64,000 bases of DNA from Streptomyces diastatochromogenes (GCA_026913215.1 JAPTYK010000001.1:2790001-2854000), one strand, 5' to 3'; positions 9,667 through 19,268 are shown, counted from the stretch's first letter. Translations and numbers: made by a program. Notes: generated by a model from the sequence alone, not told the origin.

Positions 9667-9712
9667 GCGGACGCTCTGATAACGCATTCGTTATCCGGAT
9701 TTGAGCGTCCGC
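9667..9712 (-). terminator. Compound hairpin terminator after DUF2017 gene
   Basis: The outer stem GCGGACGCTC (9667-9676) pairs with GAGCGTCCGC (9703-9712). The inner stem GATAACG (9678-9684) pairs with CGTTATC (9689-9695). It sits 31 bp past the DUF2017 stop on the minus strand and ends the clpS-DUF2017 transcript. Confidence 0.75.
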
Positions 9713-9742
9713 TGAGCGAACAGTGCGTGAACGGCCGTCCGG

Positions 9743-10325
9743 TCAGACCATCAGGGTCGCGACGAGGGACTCCTGCAGCGCCCCCAGCCAGAGGTACGCC
9801 ATCACCATCGGCTTGCGCGGATCGGAGTCCGGCAGCCGGTACAGCTCCTCGCTCTGCTCGTCGTCCGTGACCTCCAGACGGGTCCCGATCGTCAGCCGGA
9901 GGTCGTTGAGCGCGCCGAGCCAGGCCCGGGACTCGTCCGGGGTGAGCTTCAGGACCGCGCCGCCCTCCCCGCCGCCTCGGCGGACAGGGAGTCCAGGGCG
10001 CGCACGACCGCGAGGGCGTCCTCGCGCTTGCGGGCCCGCAGGTCGTTCTCGGTGTAGCGGCGGAAGTCGGACGCGGCCGCCCGCAGCTCTCGCTGTCGTC
10101 CCCGTACGCGTCGGGGAACAGACGCCGCAGGGCGGGGTCGGACGGCGGCTCGCTCGGCCCCTCGGCGAAGAGCGCGGCCAGCGGGTCCGCGTCCGGGGCG
10201 GGCTCGTCGCCGGGACCGATCAGCTCCATGAGCTGGACGGCGAGGGAGCGGAGGATGGAGATCTCGACGTCGTCGAGCGCGACGGCCGCGCCGCCGCCGG
10301 GGAGCGGCTCGAACTGCCCGGCCAT
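9743..10325 (-). CDS. DUF2017 family protein, frame broken
   Basis: The reconstructed protein begins [20 protein letters not shown] and ends in LPDSDPRKPMVMAYLWLGALQESLVATLMV. This is the DUF2017 family found directly after clpS throughout actinobacteria; function unknown. The start ATG 10325 overlaps the clpS stop by one base (TGATG), so translation is coupled. Two one-base losses (near 10085 and near 9965) are needed to connect the N-terminal part with the LRAAASDFRRYTENDLRAR middle and the C-terminal part. A role near ClpS-dependent proteolysis is only suggested by the conserved pairing. Confidence 0.8.
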
Positions 10326-10629
10326 CAGAAGCGGTCCTGGGAGAGGGTCGCCCACAGGCCGTAGCCGTGCATCGCCTGCACGTCCCGTTCCATCTCCTCG
10401 CGGGTGCCGCTGGAGACCACCGCGCGGCCCTTGTTGTGCACGTCGAGCATCAGCTTGTGCGCCTTGTCCTTGGGTATCCGAAGTACGACTGGAAGACGTA
10501 CTCGACATAGCTCATCAGGTTGACCGGATCGTTGTGCACGAGGGTCACCCAGGGCACGTCGGGTTCGACGACCGCGGAGACCTCCTCGGCCGATTCCGTA
10601 CGTTCGATCTCAATAGGCGCGACGCTCAC
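10325..10629 (-). CDS. clpS: ATP-dependent Clp protease adaptor ClpS, frame broken
   Basis: ClpS delivers N-degron substrates to the ClpA/ClpC unfoldase. The sequence shows the family core [18 protein letters not shown] followed, after restoring one C near 10476, by [23 protein letters not shown] and a [17 protein letters not shown] helix. The asparagine-aspartate of the HNDPVN motif lines the N-degron pocket. The GTG at 10629 is taken as the start, because the ATG a few bases upstream is closed by a stop after two codons. It is followed by DUF2017 with a one-base overlap. About 101 residues after repair, normal for the family. Confidence 0.88.
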
Positions 10630-10730
10630 TCACCCCATGTTGTCACCCCTGGGGGGCGGTCGCGCAAACGGGGCACGCGAAGGGATCCGCTGATCGGACC
10701 CACTATTCGTCACTCTGACGATTTCTGCGC

Positions 10731-10743
10731 TAGCATCGCTGAC
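10731..10743 (+). promoter_or_regulatory. Candidate promoter giving a leaderless pncB transcript
   Basis: A -10-like TAGCAT (10731-10736) lies seven bases before the ATG at 10744 and no Shine-Dalgarno sequence is visible. Transcription would start at or next to the initiation codon. A poor -35 (TTCGTC near 10706) is about 19 bp upstream. Confidence 0.4.
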
Positions 10744-12070
10744 ATGAACGCTGCGGACCTTGGGCTGCCGGTGGACGTGCCGTCGACCGCGCTCTTCACC
10801 GATCAGTACGAGCTGACCATGCTCCAGGCGGCCCTGCGGGCCGGCACCGCCGACCGGCGCTCCGTCTTCGAGGTCTTCACCCGGCGGCTGCCCGAGGGAC
10901 GGCGCTACGGCGTCCTCGCGGGCGTCGGCCGGGTCCTGGACGCCGTCGAGAACTTCCGCTTCGACCCCGCCGTCCTCGGCTTCCTCCGGGAGCGCGGCAT
11001 CGTCGACGAACCGACCCTGGAGTGGCTGGCCCGCTACCGCTTCTCCGGCGACATCTGGGGCTACCCCGAGGGCGAGGTGTACTTCCCCGGCTCCCCCGTG
11101 CTGCGCGTCGAGGGCTCCTTCGCGGAGTGCGTGCTCCTGGAGACCGTGATCCTCTCGATCCTCAACCACGACTCGGCCATCGCGGCCGCCGCCTCCCGCA
11201 TGTCGGCCGCGGCCGGCGGACGGCGCCTGATCGAGATGGGCGCCCGCCGCACCCACGAGCTCGCCGCCGTCGCCGCCTCCCGCGCCGCCTACGTCGGCGG
11301 CTTCCAGGCCACCTCGGACCTCGCCGCCGGCTTCCGCTACGGCATCCCGACCGTCGGCACCTCCGCCCACGCCTTCACCCTGCTCCACGACAGCGAGCGG
11401 GACGCCTTCCGGGCCCAGGTGGAGACGCTGGGCAGCGGCACGACCCTGCTCGTCGACACCTACGACGTCGCCGAGGCCGTCCGCACCGCCGTCGAGGTCG
11501 CGGGGCCCGGCCTCGGGGCCGTCCGGATCGACTCGGGCGACCTGCTGCTCGTCGCGCACCGGGTGCGGGCGCAGCTCGACGAGCTGGGCGCCCGGGACAC
11601 GAAGATCGTGGTCACCTCGGACCTCGACGAGTACGCCATCGCCTCGCTCGCGGCGGCCCCGGTCGACGCGTACGGGGTGGGCACGCAGCTGGTCACCGGC
11701 AGCGGCCACCCGACCTGCTCCATGGTCTACAAGCTGGTCGCCCGCGCCGCCTCCGCCGACCCGAAGGCGCCCCTGGTGCCGGTGGCCAAGAAGTCGCTGG
11801 GCGGCAAGGCCTCGGTCGGCGGCCGCAAGTGGGCGGCCCGCCGCCCGACGCGGCCGGGGTCGCCGAGGCGGAGGTCGTGGGCACCGGCCCCGTCCGCCGG
11901 AGCTCGCCGGCCACCAGCTGCTCGTCGAGCTGGTCAAGGGCGGCGACGTGGTGGCCAGGGAGCCCCTGGAGACGGCCAGGGCGCGGCACATCGCGGCCCG
12001 CGCCGGGCTGCCGATGTCGGCGATGCAGCTGTCGCGGGGCGAGGCCGTCCTGCCGACCGAGTACGTGTAG
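10744..12070 (+). CDS. pncB: Nicotinate phosphoribosyltransferase, frame broken
   Basis: The enzyme makes nicotinate mononucleotide from nicotinate and PRPP in NAD salvage. The protein reads MNAADLGLPVDVPSTALFTD, then DQYELTMLQAAL, typical of the family's N-terminus, and later VGTSAHAF, VRIDSGDLLL and VTSDLDEYAI around the active site. After about residue 365 two one-base losses (near 11840 and 11905) shift the C-terminal part AELAGHQLLVELVKGGDVVAR through to the stop at 12068-12070. The total is about 443 residues, as expected. The gene is followed 85 bp later by nicotinamidase, which supplies its substrate. Confidence 0.9.
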
Positions 12071-12155
12071 GAGTCCTCGGGGCGGCCCCCTCCCGAACGG
12101 AGGGGGAAGTCTCTAGGCTCGACCCTCTCCTTCCGACGCGCTAAGGACACCCGCC

Positions 12156-12756
12156 ATGCACCGCGCATTGATCGTTGTGGACGTTCAGAACGACTTCTGC
12201 GAGGGCGGCAGCCTCGCGGTGACCGGCGGCGCGGACGTCGCCGCCGCCGTCACCGAGCTGGTCGGCCAGGCGGCGGGCCCCGTCTACCGGCACGTGGTCG
12301 CCACCCGCGACCACCACGTCGACCGGGCGCGCACTTCGCCCCGGCCGGCGAGGAGCCGGACTACGTCTCCTCCTGGCCGGTGCACTGCGTGGCCGGGACG
12401 GAGGGCGTCGGCTTCCACCCGAACTTCGCGCCCGCCGTCGCCAGCGGGGCGATCGACGCCGTCTTCGACAAGGGCGCGTACTCCGCGGCGTACAGCGGCT
12501 TCGAGGGGCGCGACGAGAACGGCCGGACGCTCGCGGAGTGGCTGCGCGAGCGGGAGGTCGCCGAGGTCGACGTGGTCGGCATCGCGACCGACCACTGCGT
12601 CCGGGCCACGGCCCTGGACGCGGCCCGGAGGGCTTCCGCACCCGGGTCCTGCTCGACCTGACGGCCGGGGTGGCCGGGGCGACCACGGACCGGGCCCTGG
12701 AGGAGCTCCGCGCGGCGGGCGTGGAGCTGTCCGGCAGGCCGGTGGTCGGCTCCTAG
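12156..12756 (+). CDS. pncA: Nicotinamidase (isochorismatase family), frame broken
   Basis: Hydrolyses nicotinamide to nicotinate for the neighbouring phosphoribosyltransferase. The N-terminus ALIVVDVQNDFCEGGSLAV contains the catalytic aspartate, and IATDHCVRATALDA contains the catalytic cysteine of the Asp-Lys-Cys triad. Two one-base losses, near 12335 and near 12630, divide the sequence into three frames in the usual direction. The repaired protein is about 200 residues. The last four bases overlap the convergent gene at 12753-13070. Confidence 0.87.
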
Positions 12757-13070
12757 GACCTAGGCCGCGGGCTCCTGGGGAGGGAGCGGGCGGGGTGCCA
12801 GAGCTCCTGGGCGGCGCCCTGGGCGGATCGCCACAGCAGGCCGTCCGGGTGGTGCAGGACGGCGGTGATCTCGTCCGGGGTGGGCGGCTCGCTGTTGCCC
12901 CGGAGGTAGACCGCGCGCAGCCCCAGGTTCCGCAGCCGGGTCAGGGCGCGGGCTCGGTTGGCGGCGTGGACCAGGAAGCGCACGGTGTCGCCGTCGCCGG
13001 CCGGGCTGGGGAGCCCTATGGCGACGACCACACTGCCTCCCGGCAGCTTGCAGAACCCTCCGTTGGGCAT
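12753..13070 (-). CDS. Conserved hypothetical protein (105 aa)
   Basis: The intact 105-residue product begins MPNGGFCKLPGGSVVVAIGL and contains FLVHAANRARALTRLRNLGLRAVYLRGN, then an LHHPDGLLWR segment. There are no membrane segments and no signal peptide. I recognise it as a protein conserved at this position in streptomycetes but know no function. ATG 13070 is preceded by GGGGAG. It is convergent with pncA, overlapping by 4 bp. Confidence 0.65.
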   Translation of the reverse strand: MPNGGFCKLPGGSVVVAIGLPSPAGDGDTVRFLVHAANRARALTRLRNLGLRAVYLRGNSEPPTPDEITAVLHHPDGLLWRSAQGAAQELWHPARSLPRSPRPRS

Positions 13071-13130
13071 GCGGAACCACTCCCCGTGGATCAGATGTCA
13101 ATAAGACTTGCGTCAGACGCACCTAAACAC

Positions 13131-13166
13131 GATCGGCCGCCGCCCGCTAGGGGGCGACGGCCGATC
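13131..13166 (-). terminator. Terminator of the M6 protease gene
   Basis: GATCGGCCG (13131-13139) pairs with CGGCCGATC (13158-13166), with further G/C pairing inside. On the minus strand it is followed by GTGTTT. It lies 26 bp after the protease stop. Confidence 0.75.
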
Positions 13167-13191
13167 ATGCTTTGACCTGCGATTTTACAAA

Positions 13192-15600
13192 TTACTTGGT
13201 CGAGGGACCGACCTGAACCGTGATCGTCTGGCCATCCTTCGGCTCCTTGACGACCTGGATCTTGGTGTTGGTGTCAGTTACCTGGACACCGGCGCGCGGG
13301 GTCTCGGCGAACCAGTAGACGCCCTTGCGGTCGTCGAAGGTCGGGTTGCCGGCCTGGGACGGGACCCAGGTGGCGACGCCGGCCTTGTGGAGCTGGAAGC
13401 CGTCCGTGCGGGAGATGCTGAACGGGGAGTCGTACGCCTGGACGCGGTTGCGCATCAGGGTGCCGTCCGACCACTTCAGCGGGGTCGGGTGCGAGTCGAT
13501 CGGGAGGATCAGACCGGCGCCCGGGTGCTGGGAGGTGTTGTTGTCCTTCTGGGACAGGTCCCACTTCCAGATCAGCAGACCGTTCTGGTACGGGTAGTGC
13601 TCGACCCAGCTGGCCTTGTCACCCGTGAAACCGAAGTTGTACGGGCCGGTCTTGAGGGTGGTGTCGTACGAGGTGTACTGGCGGTTCTCCGCGAGGTAGT
13701 ACTGCTCGTACTCCTTCGTGAAGCCCTTGCCGACGCGCGAGAAGCCCTTGGCGACCCAGCCGTTGTCGCCGTTCTCGGCGCCGTCGGCGAAGACGGAGGC
13801 ACCGTCGGCGGTCACGTTGATGGCGTCGGCGGTGAAGCCCTTGCCGCCCGCGCCGCCGTCCGTCTGGTAGCGGAAGCGGAGGTCGAACTTCTTGCCCGCG
13901 TAGGCGCCCAGGTCGTAGTGCAGCTTCTTGTACGTGCCCGAGGCACCGGTCAGACCGGCCGCACCGGAGGCGTCCTTCGGGATGGCCACGCCGTCGGCGG
14001 TGCCGTCCAGGGCCTTCCAGCTGGCGCCGCCGTCGGTCGACACCTCGGCGTAGAGGTAGTCGTACTCGGCCTCGATGTCGTACCAGCCCTGGAGGTCCAG
14101 GGAGGCGGACGTCTTGCCCGTGAGGTCGACGGAGCGGGTCAGGGTGTTCTTGAGGTCGTCACCCATGTCGCTCCACCACTGCGTCGCACCCTCGGCGGGG
14201 GCGACGATGTCGGTGGTGACCTGCTTCTTCGGCAGCTCGACGAGGAGCGCCTGCGGGTTCTTGGTGTTGTACTCCGAGACGCCCAGCTTGTGGGTGGTCT
14301 TGGTGCCGCGCTGCCAGTCGCCGACCTTGGCGTAGTTCAGCCAGCCGAGCTGGAGCTTGTCCCAGGCGCTCATGTCGCCGGGCAGGTCGCCGATGGCGTC
14401 CTTGCCCTCGCCGAGCCACGAGCCGGAGGACATCAGGTCCCAGAACCCGGTCGAGTTCTCGCCGCCGGCGGTGTCGTAGTTGTCCGGCAGACCGAGGTCG
14501 TGGCCGTACTCGTGCGCGAAGACGCCGAGGCCGCCGTTCTCCGGCTGCATCGTGTAGTCGCCGACCCAGATGCCGGTGTCACCGATCGGGGTGCCGCCGG
14601 CCTTGTTGTTGGCCGGGCCGGTCTTGCCCGCGTTGGTGCCGTAGGCGTACCAGCGGTGGGCCCACAGGGCGTTCGTGCCCTCGGCGCCGCCGCCGGCCGA
14701 CTCGTCCTCGCCCGCGTGGACGATCTGGAAGTGGTCGATGTAGCCGTCGGGCTCGTTGAAGTTGCCGTCGCCGTCGTAGTCGTACCGGTCCCACTGGTCG
14801 TACGAGGCCAGCTGGGCCTTGATCTGCGCGTCCGTCTGGCCCTTGGCCTTCTGGTCGGCGACCCAGGCGGTGACGCCGTCGCGGACGGTGTCCCAGACGT
14901 TGGCGCAGTTGGTCTGGCCGCAGTAGTTCGAGCCGTAACGGGCCTCGTTGTACGGGACCTTGACCCAGTCGGAGACCGCTCCGTCGACCGAGTAACGACC
15001 GGACGAGGTCCGCTCGTAGTAGGTCTTCATGGAGTGCTTCGGGCTGCCGTCGGCGTTCTTGCCGGTGCCGAAGTACAGGTCCTGGAAGTGCTGCTGGTTG
15101 TAGTCCGCCTTCCAGGCCGTGGAGTTGTCGTTCGCACGGTCGGGCTGGGCTATGCGGTTGTGCAGCGGGCCGGGCACGCCGCCGTACTTCGGCTTGAGGT
15201 CCGGCGTGTCGTCGTCCTTGCGGTCGACCAGGGTGGTGTTGTCCACCTGGTCGCCGAACTCGACGAGGATCGTGAAGATCTTGTCGGTCTTCTCGCGGCC
15301 GAGCTCGACGTACTTCTTGGCGCCGAGCTTGACGACCTGCGAGCCGCCCCGGTTCTCGACCTTGGCGTCGCCGTTGATGACCGCTTCGAGGGCAGCCTTG
15401 CGCTGCTTCTCCTGCTGGTCGCTGTAGGGACCCTCGAGGTCGTGGTCGACCGTCGTCTTGTCGACGGTCCGGATGCCGGCCGGCGCCACGTTGCCGCCGT
15501 TGTCGGCCCAGGCGGTGGTGAAGGTCGAGGCGGTGGCGGCGGTGGCCGCGAGCGCCACGACGACTGCGGACGCTCTGATGGCCCGTCGTCTGTTGGTCAC
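13192..15600 (-). CDS. inhA: Secreted M6-family metalloprotease (immune inhibitor A type)
   Basis: The 802-residue protein has a Sec signal (MTNRRRAIRASAVVVALAAT..., cleavage near AWA-DNG at about residue 32) and a propeptide. It then has a peptidase M6 domain with the zinc motif HEYGHDLGLPDNYD near residue 362 and the downstream FWDLMSSGSW segment. C-terminal beta-sandwich regions follow (around ASLDLQGWYDIEAEYDYLYAEVSTDGG). M6 peptidases are zinc endopeptidases; InhA of Bacillus degrades host antibacterial proteins, while in Streptomyces a role in protein nutrition or development is more likely. The frame is intact. It is monocistronic with a 330-bp upstream region. Confidence 0.93.
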   Translation of the reverse strand: MTNRRRAIRASAVVVALAATAATASTFTTAWADNGGNVAPAGIRTVDKTTVDHDLEGPYSDQQEKQRKAALEAVINGDAKVENRGGSQVVKLGAKKYVELGREKTDKIFTILVEFGDQVDNTTLVDRKDDDTPDLKPKYGGVPGPLHNRIAQPDRANDNSTAWKADYNQQHFQDLYFGTGKNADGSPKHSMKTYYERTSSGRYSVDGAVSDWVKVPYNEARYGSNYCGQTNCANVWDTVRDGVTAWVADQKAKGQTDAQIKAQLASYDQWDRYDYDGDGNFNEPDGYIDHFQIVHAGEDESAGGGAEGTNALWAHRWYAYGTNAGKTGPANNKAGGTPIGDTGIWVGDYTMQPENGGLGVFAHEYGHDLGLPDNYDTAGGENSTGFWDLMSSGSWLGEGKDAIGDLPGDMSAWDKLQLGWLNYAKVGDWQRGTKTTHKLGVSEYNTKNPQALLVELPKKQVTTDIVAPAEGATQWWSDMGDDLKNTLTRSVDLTGKTSASLDLQGWYDIEAEYDYLYAEVSTDGGASWKALDGTADGVAIPKDASGAAGLTGASGTYKKLHYDLGAYAGKKFDLRFRYQTDGGAGGKGFTADAINVTADGASVFADGAENGDNGWVAKGFSRVGKGFTKEYEQYYLAENRQYTSYDTTLKTGPYNFGFTGDKASWVEHYPYQNGLLIWKWDLSQKDNNTSQHPGAGLILPIDSHPTPLKWSDGTLMRNRVQAYDSPFSISRTDGFQLHKAGVATWVPSQAGNPTFDDRKGVYWFAETPRAGVQVTDTNTKIQVVKEPKDGQTITVQVGPSTK

Positions 15601-15930
15601 TTGATCGTTGTCCTCCCCGGCGCCCCTCGCCCCCGGACCGAAGGTGGGGTGTCCGTCCGGCGGGGTCGCGCGTCACAAGTGACGACATTCGACCGGAGTG
15701 CAACGAGAAAAGACAGATCTTGACTTGAACCGGTCAACTGCACTATGCGGGAGTGGGTTTCCGATAATCGAACACCCGGTAGGCGCACTATGAAGGGAGA
15801 TCGACGGTTTCGTGACCCCCGTGCGCCCCCCGTGCACCGGCAGCGTGGGTTAGGTCACGCTTACCTCTCGTACCGGCCGGGCATCCACCGTCGTAGAGTC
15901 GAGCCAGAGTCCCGAGGGGCGGTACCCGTC
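15601..15930. other. 330-bp divergent intergenic region
   Basis: This holds the promoters of the M6 protease (left) and of the small membrane protein (right). An AT-richer segment lies around 15705-15770. I see C-rich runs near 15815-15835 but no convincing riboswitch, hairpin pair or additional gene. Confidence 0.5.
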
Positions 15931-16191
15931 ATGCAGCGTCCGAACGCCGCACAGCTCACCTGTGGTTCGGCCACCGTCGTCCTCACGACCGTCGCCCTGC
16001 TGCTGCTCTCCGGCACGACGACGCCCCTGGGCATCGCGGTCGTCTGCACCGCCTGCCTGCTGCTCGGCGTCCTCGTGGCCGTGACGATGCCGGTGCGCGG
16101 GCGGCCCGTCAATACCCCCGCGACGGAGGAGATCCGGGTGCCGGCCGCCGAGCGCGTGGGCGCGGGGGCCGAGACCCGGATCGGTTCGTAA
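15931..16191 (+). CDS. Small membrane protein with two transmembrane segments
   Basis: The 86-residue product has two hydrophobic helices (about residues 10-27 and 33-52) and a charged cytoplasmic tail ending ...ETRIGS. ATG 15931 is chosen because GAGGGGC precedes it and because the sequence upstream in the same frame has no coding character. No function is known; similar small proteins occur in other streptomycetes. The intact frame and G/C third positions support that it is real. Confidence 0.65.
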   Translation: MQRPNAAQLTCGSATVVLTTVALLLLSGTTTPLGIAVVCTACLLLGVLVAVTMPVRGRPVNTPATEEIRVPAAERVGAGAETRIGS

Positions 16192-16216
16192 CGCTTCGTC
16201 CGCCTTTTCCCTTCGC

Positions 16217-16285
16217 CGCGGGACGTTCTCCCGCGGGACGTTCCACTGCGGGGCGTTCCACTGCGGGACGTTCTACTGCGGGACG
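16217..16285. repeat. 15-bp tandem repeat at the 3' end of the RDD gene
   Basis: Four units of a 15-bp sequence (type CGCGGGACGTTCTCC / TGCGGGACGTTCCAC) run from 16217 to 16276, with a partial fifth. The RDD stop codon lies within the array. In another frame the array encodes repeated VERPA pentapeptides, so the repeat may once have extended the protein. Confidence 0.7.
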
Positions 16286-16965
16286 GTGACGACCACCGTC
16301 TTCGCCGCCTTGTCGTGCAGACCCTGCTTGTACGGCTTGTCGAGCACGATCAGGACGAGGATCAGCAGCGGCCACAGGCAGGCGCAGCAGATCAGCGCGG
16401 GCAGCCAGAGCACGACGGCGCGCAGCAGCGACTGGCTCATCGGGGGCGTCGAGCCGTCGTTGAGCATCGCGACCCGCAGCTTCATCATCTTCTTGCCGAG
16501 GGTCCGGCCGTCCTTGGCCGTCAGCACGGTGTCGTACGCGACGTACGCGACGATCGTGATGAGCTGGAAGACCAGCTGACTGCCGCCGTTGAGGCTGTTG
16601 ACCGTGTTGTCGAAGCCGTTTCCGTCCCGGGTCGCCCGCTGGTAGATGTCGAACGGGATGCCGATGATCGCGAGCGGCACCGCGACGATCACCCAGTCGA
16701 TCAGCCGGGCGAGGACGCGCCGCCCGGTCTCGGCGAGCGGCGGCATCCCGGAGAGCGGATCGGCCCCGCCGTAACCGCCGCCGTAGCCGCTGCCGTACGG
16801 GGGCGGGGGCGGGGCAGGTTGTCGTACGGGGAGCCGTACGGGTTCCCCGGGGCGGTCCTCCGGGCGGTGGCCCCGACGGCGGCGGCCCTCCCGGCGGCGG
16901 CTCCGGGGCCTCTTGCTGAACGGGTCGTCCTCGGGCGGCCGGTCGGGCGGCTGGTCGGTGCTCAT
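16273..16965 (-). CDS. RDD family membrane protein
   Basis: A proline- and glycine-rich cytoplasmic N-terminus is followed by an RDD domain: RVLARLIDWVIVAVPLAIIG (helix 1 with the family Arg-x-x-Asp), a second helix FQLITIVAYVAYDTVLTAKDGRTLGKKMMKLR, and a third hydrophobic segment. RDD proteins are small membrane proteins, some acting as Na+/H+ antiporters; the role here is unknown. ATG 16965 (MSTDQPPDRPP) is used. In the low-complexity N-terminus the sense-looking frame changes (GNPYGSPYDN is in another frame around 16820-16850), so compensating indels are likely. A second RDD gene follows upstream. Confidence 0.85.
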   Translation of the reverse strand: MSTDQPPDRPPEDDPFSKRPRSRRREGRRRRGHRPEDRPGEPVRLPVRQPAPPPPPYGSGYGGGYGGADPLSGMPPLAETGRRVLARLIDWVIVAVPLAIIGIPFDIYQRATRDGNGFDNTVNSLNGGSQLVFQLITIVAYVAYDTVLTAKDGRTLGKKMMKLRVAMLNDGSTPPMSQSLLRAVVLWLPALICCACLWPLLILVLIVLDKPYKQGLHDKAAKTVVVTVPQ

Positions 16966-17047
16966 GGGGCAGTGCATCCCGGGCGGGACGGGCCCGCAAG
17001 GAATCACCGCCCGTTCGGGGACGGGAGCCCCGGGAGGGCTCCCGCCC

Positions 17048-18467
17048 TCAGCGCGCCACGAAGGTGCGGGCCGCCTTGTCGTGCCAGCACTGCCGCCAGG
17101 GGCGGTCGAAGAGGCACCACAGGACGTTGACGACGCCGATGCCGAGGAGCCCCAGGAAGCCGTAGACGAGCCAGCGGCGGAGCGCCTTCCCGAAGGTCGG
17201 CGGCTGGTGCGCCTCGATGTCCCGCACCTCGATCCCGCACAGCTTCTTGCCCAGCGTGCGGCCCCACTTGGCGGTGGGCAGCGCCTCGTACAGGACGCCG
17301 ATGACGAACAGCGAGGCGAGCACGATGCCGAACTGGACGGAGGTCGTCGAGTCGAGCAGCCACACCTGGACCGTGGTCCCGGACTGCCTGGCCGCCTCGA
17401 TCTTGCCCTCGATGTGGTCGACGGCGGCGGTCACGAAGGGCACGGCGGCCGCGCCGACCAGCGCGCCCAGGACGACGCTGTCGATCAGCCTCGCGACCAG
17501 ACGCCTGCCGAGCCCGGCGGGACGCGCGGCGGCCTGCGCGCGGCCGCCGCCTGGAACACGTCCTCGACGGGCGGCTTCCAGGGGAGGACGGGCTGGGGCT
17601 GCTGGGGCTGTTGCGCCCAGGAGGGGTGGACGGCGTGGAGGGCGCGGACGGAGTCGCCGGTACGGGAGCGGGGCGGGGGCAGGGCAGAGGTCTGGACGGG
17701 CGCGGGGACGGGAGCCGGTGCCGGGGTCGGCGCGGGGCCGCCGCGGCGGGGCCGGTCGGGGCTGGGGTTGGGGCTGGGGCTGAGGGGCCGGGGCGGGCGT
17801 CGGGGCCGGGGACGGGATCGGGGTGACGGGCATGCCTCCGAGGCGGGCCGCTCCCCGGGCGTCCGGGGGTCCGCGACGGGCGAGGGGCGGGCGCCGGGGC
17901 GGGCGGCTCCTCCTCGGGCTCGCTCGCGCCCGCGACCGGCCACTCGGCCGGGGTGCGCGGGTCGGGCGTCCGGGGCGCGCCCACGAGACCTTCTGGTCGA
18001 GGTCGCCGCCGAAGCCGGTCTGCCGGGCGGAGTCCGCCTGCCAGGCCGACGCGGACTCCGCCGGGAGCGGGTCCTCGTCGAGGAAGACGGGCCCGGTCTC
18101 CTCCACGGCGGGTACGGGGGCGGGGGCGGCGCGGGGCCTGTGCCTGGGCGGGCACGTGCGGTGCGGTCCGCACGGGGCGGCGGCCTGTGCCGGTGCGGCG
18201 GCCTGCGCGGGCTCCGCGGACCGCTGGGGCGCCGGGACCGGGGCGGGGGCCGGGACCGGGGCGGGGGCCGGGCCGGGGGCCAGGATCGGGCCGGCCGGGA
18301 GGGCGGAGGCGGGCGGGTGGGGCGGGACCTCGCCCTCCGAGGGGGCGGGGCGGCTGGTGCCGGGCACCCACGCGCCGCCGTTCCAGTACCGGATGTATCC
18401 GGGAATGGACGGGTCCGGGTAGTACCCGCGTGCGGTACCTCCCGCCGCCTCCAGGAGGAGTAGCCAC
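17048..18467 (-). CDS. DUF2510-RDD family membrane protein, frame broken
   Basis: Start GTG 18467. Restoring one G in the following G run gives a DUF2510 domain (GYYPDPSIPGYIRYWNG, then AWVPGTSRP). DUF2510 is a short Trp-rich domain common in actinobacterial membrane proteins. A long Pro/Ala-rich linker follows, with several probable indels. The C-terminal RDD domain (RRLVARLIDSVVLGALVGAA ... GRTLGKKLCGIEVRDI) has three hydrophobic segments and ends ...KAARTFVAR. It is paralogous to the gene at 16273-16965 and probably cotranscribed with it, 83 bp apart. The domain order is clear; the linker sequence is unreliable. Confidence 0.8.
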
Positions 18468-18778
18468 TGCCCCGACTCCGTTCAGTCACAACGCCCTTGA
18501 TCCGCGCGGCCGCACCCCCGGACGTGCCGCGCCCAAGGAGGACAGTAACGAAGAACGTCCCCCGGGGGAGAAGGAGCCCACGAGAAAGCCCGCCTTCGAG
18601 GGGACGCATACCGGAATCAGTCACTCCCCGTGATGTTCGGGCCGATGCATCCTGCCCGGGAGGAGGCCCGGAAAAACTTCCCGAAAAAACTTCCCGAAGT
18701 CGCGTAATGAACCGCGTCCACCCCGCTCTCTCCAGGTGAAGGCCCGTCCGGGGCACGTCCGCGAGAAGGAGCACGGTC
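18468..18778. other. 311-bp divergent region before ssgG
   Basis: Promoters for the RDD gene and ssgG must lie here. The clearest structure is a direct repeat AAAAACTTCCCG at 18672-18683 and 18685-18696, 83 bp before the ssgG start. No ORF here has coding character. Confidence 0.5.
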
Positions 18779-19268
18779 ATGCAGAACACCGACAACACCA
18801 CCGTCGAGCGCGAGCTGGAGCTGAAGCTGGTGCTCTCCCCGAGCGTTCCGTGCCCGTCCCCGCCCGGCTCGCGTACCGGACCGACGACCCGTACGCCGTG
18901 CACATCACCTTCCACATCGGCACGGAGCACCCGGTCAACTGGACGTTCGCGCGCGAACTGCTCGTCGAGGGCGTCTTCCGGGCCTGCGGCCACGGGGACG
19001 TCCGCATCTGGCCCACGAAGGTCGACGGCCGCAGCGTCATCCTGATGGCCCTCTCCTCCCCGACGGCGACGCGCTGCTCGAAGCGCCGTCCGCGCAGGTG
19101 TCCGCCTGGCTGGAGCGGACCCTGCGCGCGGTGCCGCCGGGCACCGAGTCCGAGCGGCTCGGCATCGACGACGGCCTCGCGGAGCTCCTGGCGACGACCG
19201 TGGCCGCCGACGAGCTGTGGCTGCGCGACCCGTGGCCGTCGGACGAGTCCCAGGACGGCGAGCTGTGA
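18779..19268 (+). CDS. ssgG: SsgA-family sporulation/cell-division regulator, frame broken
   Basis: SALP (SsgA-like) proteins control septum placement and spore-wall assembly in streptomycetes. The sequence shows the family features: RSVPVPARLAYRTDDPYAVHITFHIG, NWTFARELLVEG and a GDVRIWP segment. Two one-base losses (near 18838 and 19060) separate three frames in the usual direction; the repaired protein has about 164 residues. ATG 18779 follows AAGGAGC. The assignment to SsgG rests on the position before a GlcD-type oxidase and hpd, as at SCO2924 in S. coelicolor. SsgG there affects the accuracy of septum spacing. Confidence 0.85.

Larger units (their letters stand above)
9422..9742. other. 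321-bp intergenic region before the permease
   Basis: This region carries the permease promoter and the 3' end of the DUF2017 transcript. It holds a 17-bp palindrome (9475-9491), an AT-rich stretch around 9625-9650 unlike the surrounding DNA, and a large hairpin (9667-9712). No ORF in it has coding character. Confidence 0.6.

Noticed and set aside
13108..15723. An 871-codon open frame on the plus strand opposite the M6 protease
   Set aside because: It is the antisense of an intact protease. The predicted protein is a low-complexity mix of Val, Leu, Gly and Arg with no domain, as expected for a G/C-rich shadow frame.
15805..15840. C-rich runs that recall the 6C RNA motif
   Set aside because: Two adjacent stems with six-C loops could not be formed by eye.
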